Source: Moritella marina ATCC 15381
GTDB lineage: Bacteria; Pseudomonadota; Gammaproteobacteria; Enterobacterales; Moritellaceae
Direction of reading: 5' to 3'
Assembly: GCF_008931805.1 (NCBI RefSeq)
Contig: NZ_CP044399.1
Span: 3,087,370 to 3,151,369, forward strand
DNA: 64,000 nucleotides
This document shows, piece by piece, positions 62,273 through 64,000 of the stretch (within the stretch, counting starts at the first letter, position 1; each line of letters starts with the position of its first letter). Both the position numbers and the translations under genes were made by a program. The notes beneath the pieces were generated by a model that had not been told where the DNA came from, searched no databases, and saw nothing but the letters and a program-made list of their open reading frames with translations.

Positions 62273-62287
62273 GGAACAAAATGTCCC
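62273..62287. promoter_or_regulatory. Palindromic candidate binding site 3 for the NtrC-type regulator
   Basis: GGAACA-AAA-TGTCCC. Its centre is 32 bases from site 2, three helical turns, as expected for cooperative enhancer binding. A further half-site, TTTGTCCC, occurs at 62305-62312. Confidence 0.7.
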
Positions 62288-62313
62288 GATTAAAATTAGG
62301 GTTATTTGTCCCT

Positions 62314-63066
62314 TTATGTCTCACCCACCTGTTGAAGGTGTTGCTGAAGCTGGTTTTTTTGTTCTTCACCATTTTTTTCACTACAACTCTGTTCATCACA
62401 ACTTTTTTCATCACAACAAGACGTCGAACTATTATCAGCCGTGATAGCTTGAACAGCTCCATCATCTATAGAGCTATTGGGGGCTGCAATTGCTCCAGAT
62501 TCTGTTTCCGGATCAGTTTCAGTAGCGACTAATACCTCACCTTCTTCAACCAGTTCCGTTTCTTCAATCAAATCAGCTTCAGGCTCTTCCAATACCGTTT
62601 TAACCCAACCACGCAACTGTTTCGCGATACTCTCATCAAGCTTAGGAATATTAGAAAAATCCTCGGTGTGATCATCCATAGTACTTATATAGTTAAATTC
62701 ATCAGCATGAAATAATTTCGCTAACGCTGCTTTTTTTACTGATTTATCAACGCCATGCTGTAGAAATGAAGCAACACCACTATCAAAGGTGACCTTATCG
62801 GCATCATCAATAGTAAGTTCAACTTCGACCTGCTCATCAATAACATCTGTCGATAGCGCTAGATCCGTGGCCGATTCAGCTTGTGGTTCTGAAACATGCT
62901 CAATATCCAGCTCTGCATCGCGCTTTAGTGTTAGCTCTGACCCCTGATTCTGATTTTGATTCTCAGTTTCGACAACAGCGTCTTTAATAACGACTAAATC
63001 AGTTTCTGTATGGTCTTTTGCCGCTAATGAGCGATCTGACCAACGTTGAAAAAAGTTATTGGCCAC
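62314..63066 (-). CDS. DUF3306 protein with cysteine-rich tail
   Basis: About 250 residues. It begins with the DUF3306 hallmark NNFFQRWSDRSLAA and has FLQHGVDKSVKKAALAKLFHADEFNY followed by HTEDFSNIPKL. Between these is a long acidic low-complexity linker. The C-terminus holds SCCDEKSCDEQSCSEK, with five cysteines in a short span, a possible metal or cluster site. The start is a GTG at 63066 with AGGG seven bases upstream. It overlaps the DUF3305 gene. The pair is regularly found with formate dehydrogenase genes; the function is unknown. Confidence 0.8.
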   Translation of the reverse strand: MANNFFQRWSDRSLAAKDHTETDLVVIKDAVVETENQNQNQGSELTLKRDAELDIEHVSEPQAESATDLALSTDVIDEQVEVELTIDDADKVTFDSGVASFLQHGVDKSVKKAALAKLFHADEFNYISTMDDHTEDFSNIPKLDESIAKQLRGWVKTVLEEPEADLIEETELVEEGEVLVATETDPETESGAIAAPNSSIDDGAVQAITADNSSTSCCDEKSCDEQSCSEKNGEEQKNQLQQHLQQVGET

Positions 63067-63586
63067 TTGAACGCCCTTTCTTGTCTTTACAACGTTTCTT
63101 TTTAAATTCAATCAGTTCGCCGTTTCTACCGATGAATGCTTCCATCCAAGCTTGCACTGGTAATGGCATTTGAATGTGCAACACTTGATAGTCGCCATCC
63201 ATATAACTACTCGCAACACTTTGCGCCGCAGTGATCAGTAATGGCGAAAATTGCTCGTCAGTCACTTCACAAACAATAAATAGATGAGGGTCTTGTGAGC
63301 TGAGGTTAAAACGGTAATCAGTCCGTTCATCGCGGTATAAGAATAGCGTTCGTTCATAATGAGTCGTAGTACCAGCAGTATCGCAATTATCTTCTGCTGT
63401 AGTGCTCACGGGCGCTTGCTGATACAGCCCAATATCTTCAATAGACCAAGACAAAGTAGTCCAACGCCCAACTTGTTTTTCTTCAGAACGAAGACTGAAG
63501 GCGATTGGCCAGCTTGATTCGTCTTTCGCTAAGCGCGTATGTTCATCACCCTTATTTAGAGGTTTATCTTCATCACGTAGTTGCAC
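63056..63586 (-). CDS. DUF3305 protein
   Basis: A 176-residue soluble protein. It has the pattern of DUF3305: VGRWTTLSWSIEDIGLYQ near residue 40, RTLFLYRDERTDYRFNLSSQDPHLFIVCE in the middle, and LPVQAWMEAFIGRNGELI near the end. The tail is basic and lysine-rich. GTG start with AGGAG five bases upstream. It precedes and overlaps the DUF3306 gene. Its role in formate dehydrogenase maturation is inferred from context only. Confidence 0.8.
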   Translation of the reverse strand: MQLRDEDKPLNKGDEHTRLAKDESSWPIAFSLRSEEKQVGRWTTLSWSIEDIGLYQQAPVSTTAEDNCDTAGTTTHYERTLFLYRDERTDYRFNLSSQDPHLFIVCEVTDEQFSPLLITAAQSVASSYMDGDYQVLHIQMPLPVQAWMEAFIGRNGELIEFKKKRCKDKKGRSSGQ

Positions 63587-63648
63587 ACATGCTCCTTTAT
63601 TCTATTTTTATAATTATTTAGAATTTTTTACCTAATCTTCCCCTACTC

Positions 63649-63665
63649 AGCAAAATTTAGACCAA
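63649..63665 (-). promoter_or_regulatory. Predicted sigma-54 promoter of the DUF3305-DUF3306 genes
   Basis: On the minus strand, TTGG-TCTAAATT-TTGCT, 63 bases upstream of the DUF3305 start. It has the same element form as the other three promoters. Confidence 0.65.
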
Positions 63666-63726
63666 GTTAGAACGAAATGACAAATAAACGAATAATAGCC
63701 AAGTTACTTCGAAGCTTTAGTGTAAG

Positions 63727-63743
63727 TTGGAATGAACTTTGCT
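63727..63743 (+). promoter_or_regulatory. Predicted sigma-54 promoter of fdhD
   Basis: TTGG-AATGAACT-TTGCT lies 40 bases upstream of the fdhD start. It is divergent from the DUF3305 promoter. A degenerate palindrome, AGAACGAAATGACAA, at 63669-63683 sits between the two. Confidence 0.68.
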
Positions 63744-63782
63744 TTACCTCTTCATAGATATATAAACCAGCAGGAATTTCGG

Positions 63783-64000
63783 ATGCCGCAATTACCAAAA
63801 ATAATTAGAACCAATTCTTCAGTTGAACACACCATGACAGTTGACATCATGGACGAATATGGCGATACCATGACCAAAGAGATCGCCTGCGAACACCCAC
63901 TCACTATCTACTTAAACTGGGTAGAAATTGTTACCGTGATGACACTCGGCGCACGCCCTGCTGATCTGGTATTAGGTTATTTAAAAAACCAAGGCTTTAT
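63783..64000 (+). CDS. fdhD: Formate dehydrogenase accessory sulfurtransferase FdhD (5' part)
   Basis: The first 72 codons are visible and the gene runs off the right edge. The family segment EHPLTIYLNWVEIVTVMTLGARPADLVLGYLKNQGF is clear. FdhD transfers sulfur from a cysteine desulfurase to the MGD cofactor of formate dehydrogenase, which is essential for activity. The catalytic cysteine pair lies beyond the window. AGGA precedes the ATG by seven bases. Confidence 0.9.
   Translation, partial: MPQLPKIIRTNSSVEHTMTVDIMDEYGDTMTKEIACEHPLTIYLNWVEIVTVMTLGARPADLVLGYLKNQGF

Overview
The window looks like chromosomal DNA of a marine, probably cold-adapted gammaproteobacterium of the Alteromonadales type (Moritella, Psychromonas or Shewanella-like). 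I infer this from AT-rich intergenic DNA and Enterobacteria-like housekeeping proteins combined with a c-type cytochrome and a large membrane-bound formate dehydrogenase. The genus cannot be fixed from the sequence alone. No rRNA, tRNA, insertion sequence, prophage or CRISPR array was seen.

Layout. 1-6.4 kb: a truncated RpoS-like sigma factor, an acyl-CoA thioesterase, threonine aldolase, the Ser/Thr transporter SstT and a four-gene minor-pilin operon. 6.6-19.2 kb: a small zinc-ribbon protein, carB-carA-dapB, an unlisted 36-residue membrane peptide, FklB, NagK, dnaK-dnaJ behind a textbook heat-shock promoter, and a periplasmic binding protein. 19.4-28.4 kb: cytochrome c', a hybrid histidine kinase divergent from a periplasmic binding protein, a NADAR-RibA fusion, cytochrome b561, a REC-REC-GGDEF protein, a rhodanese and an RluA-type pseudouridine synthase. 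28.7-40 kb: the queA-tgt-yajC-secD-secF operon, an orphan TssJ-like lipoprotein, guaB-guaA and xseA. 40-46 kb: Rof, an AraC regulator divergent from an MFS exporter, a PhoX phosphatase and a frameshifted LpxR-type lipid A deacylase.

46-64 kb is one functional island for a molybdenum- or tungsten-dependent formate dehydrogenase. It holds a sensor kinase and an NtrC-family regulator, tungstate importer tupABC, mobA and a mobB-moeA fusion. It also holds the structural genes fdhA, fdhB and fdhC with a Tat-target peptide, a TorD chaperone and a polyferredoxin-like protein, then the DUF3306/DUF3305 pair and the start of fdhD.

The main discovery candidate is a regulatory code shared by this island. 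Four intergenic regions carry the same sigma-54-type element (TTGG-N8-TTGCT), placed and oriented correctly for tupA, the fdh operon, DUF3305 and fdhD. A 15-bp palindrome of the form GnGACA-N3-TGTCnC occurs once between the regulator gene and tupA and twice upstream of the fdh operon, at enhancer distance. I infer that the NtrC-type regulator encoded here binds this palindrome and switches on metal uptake, cofactor synthesis and the enzyme together.
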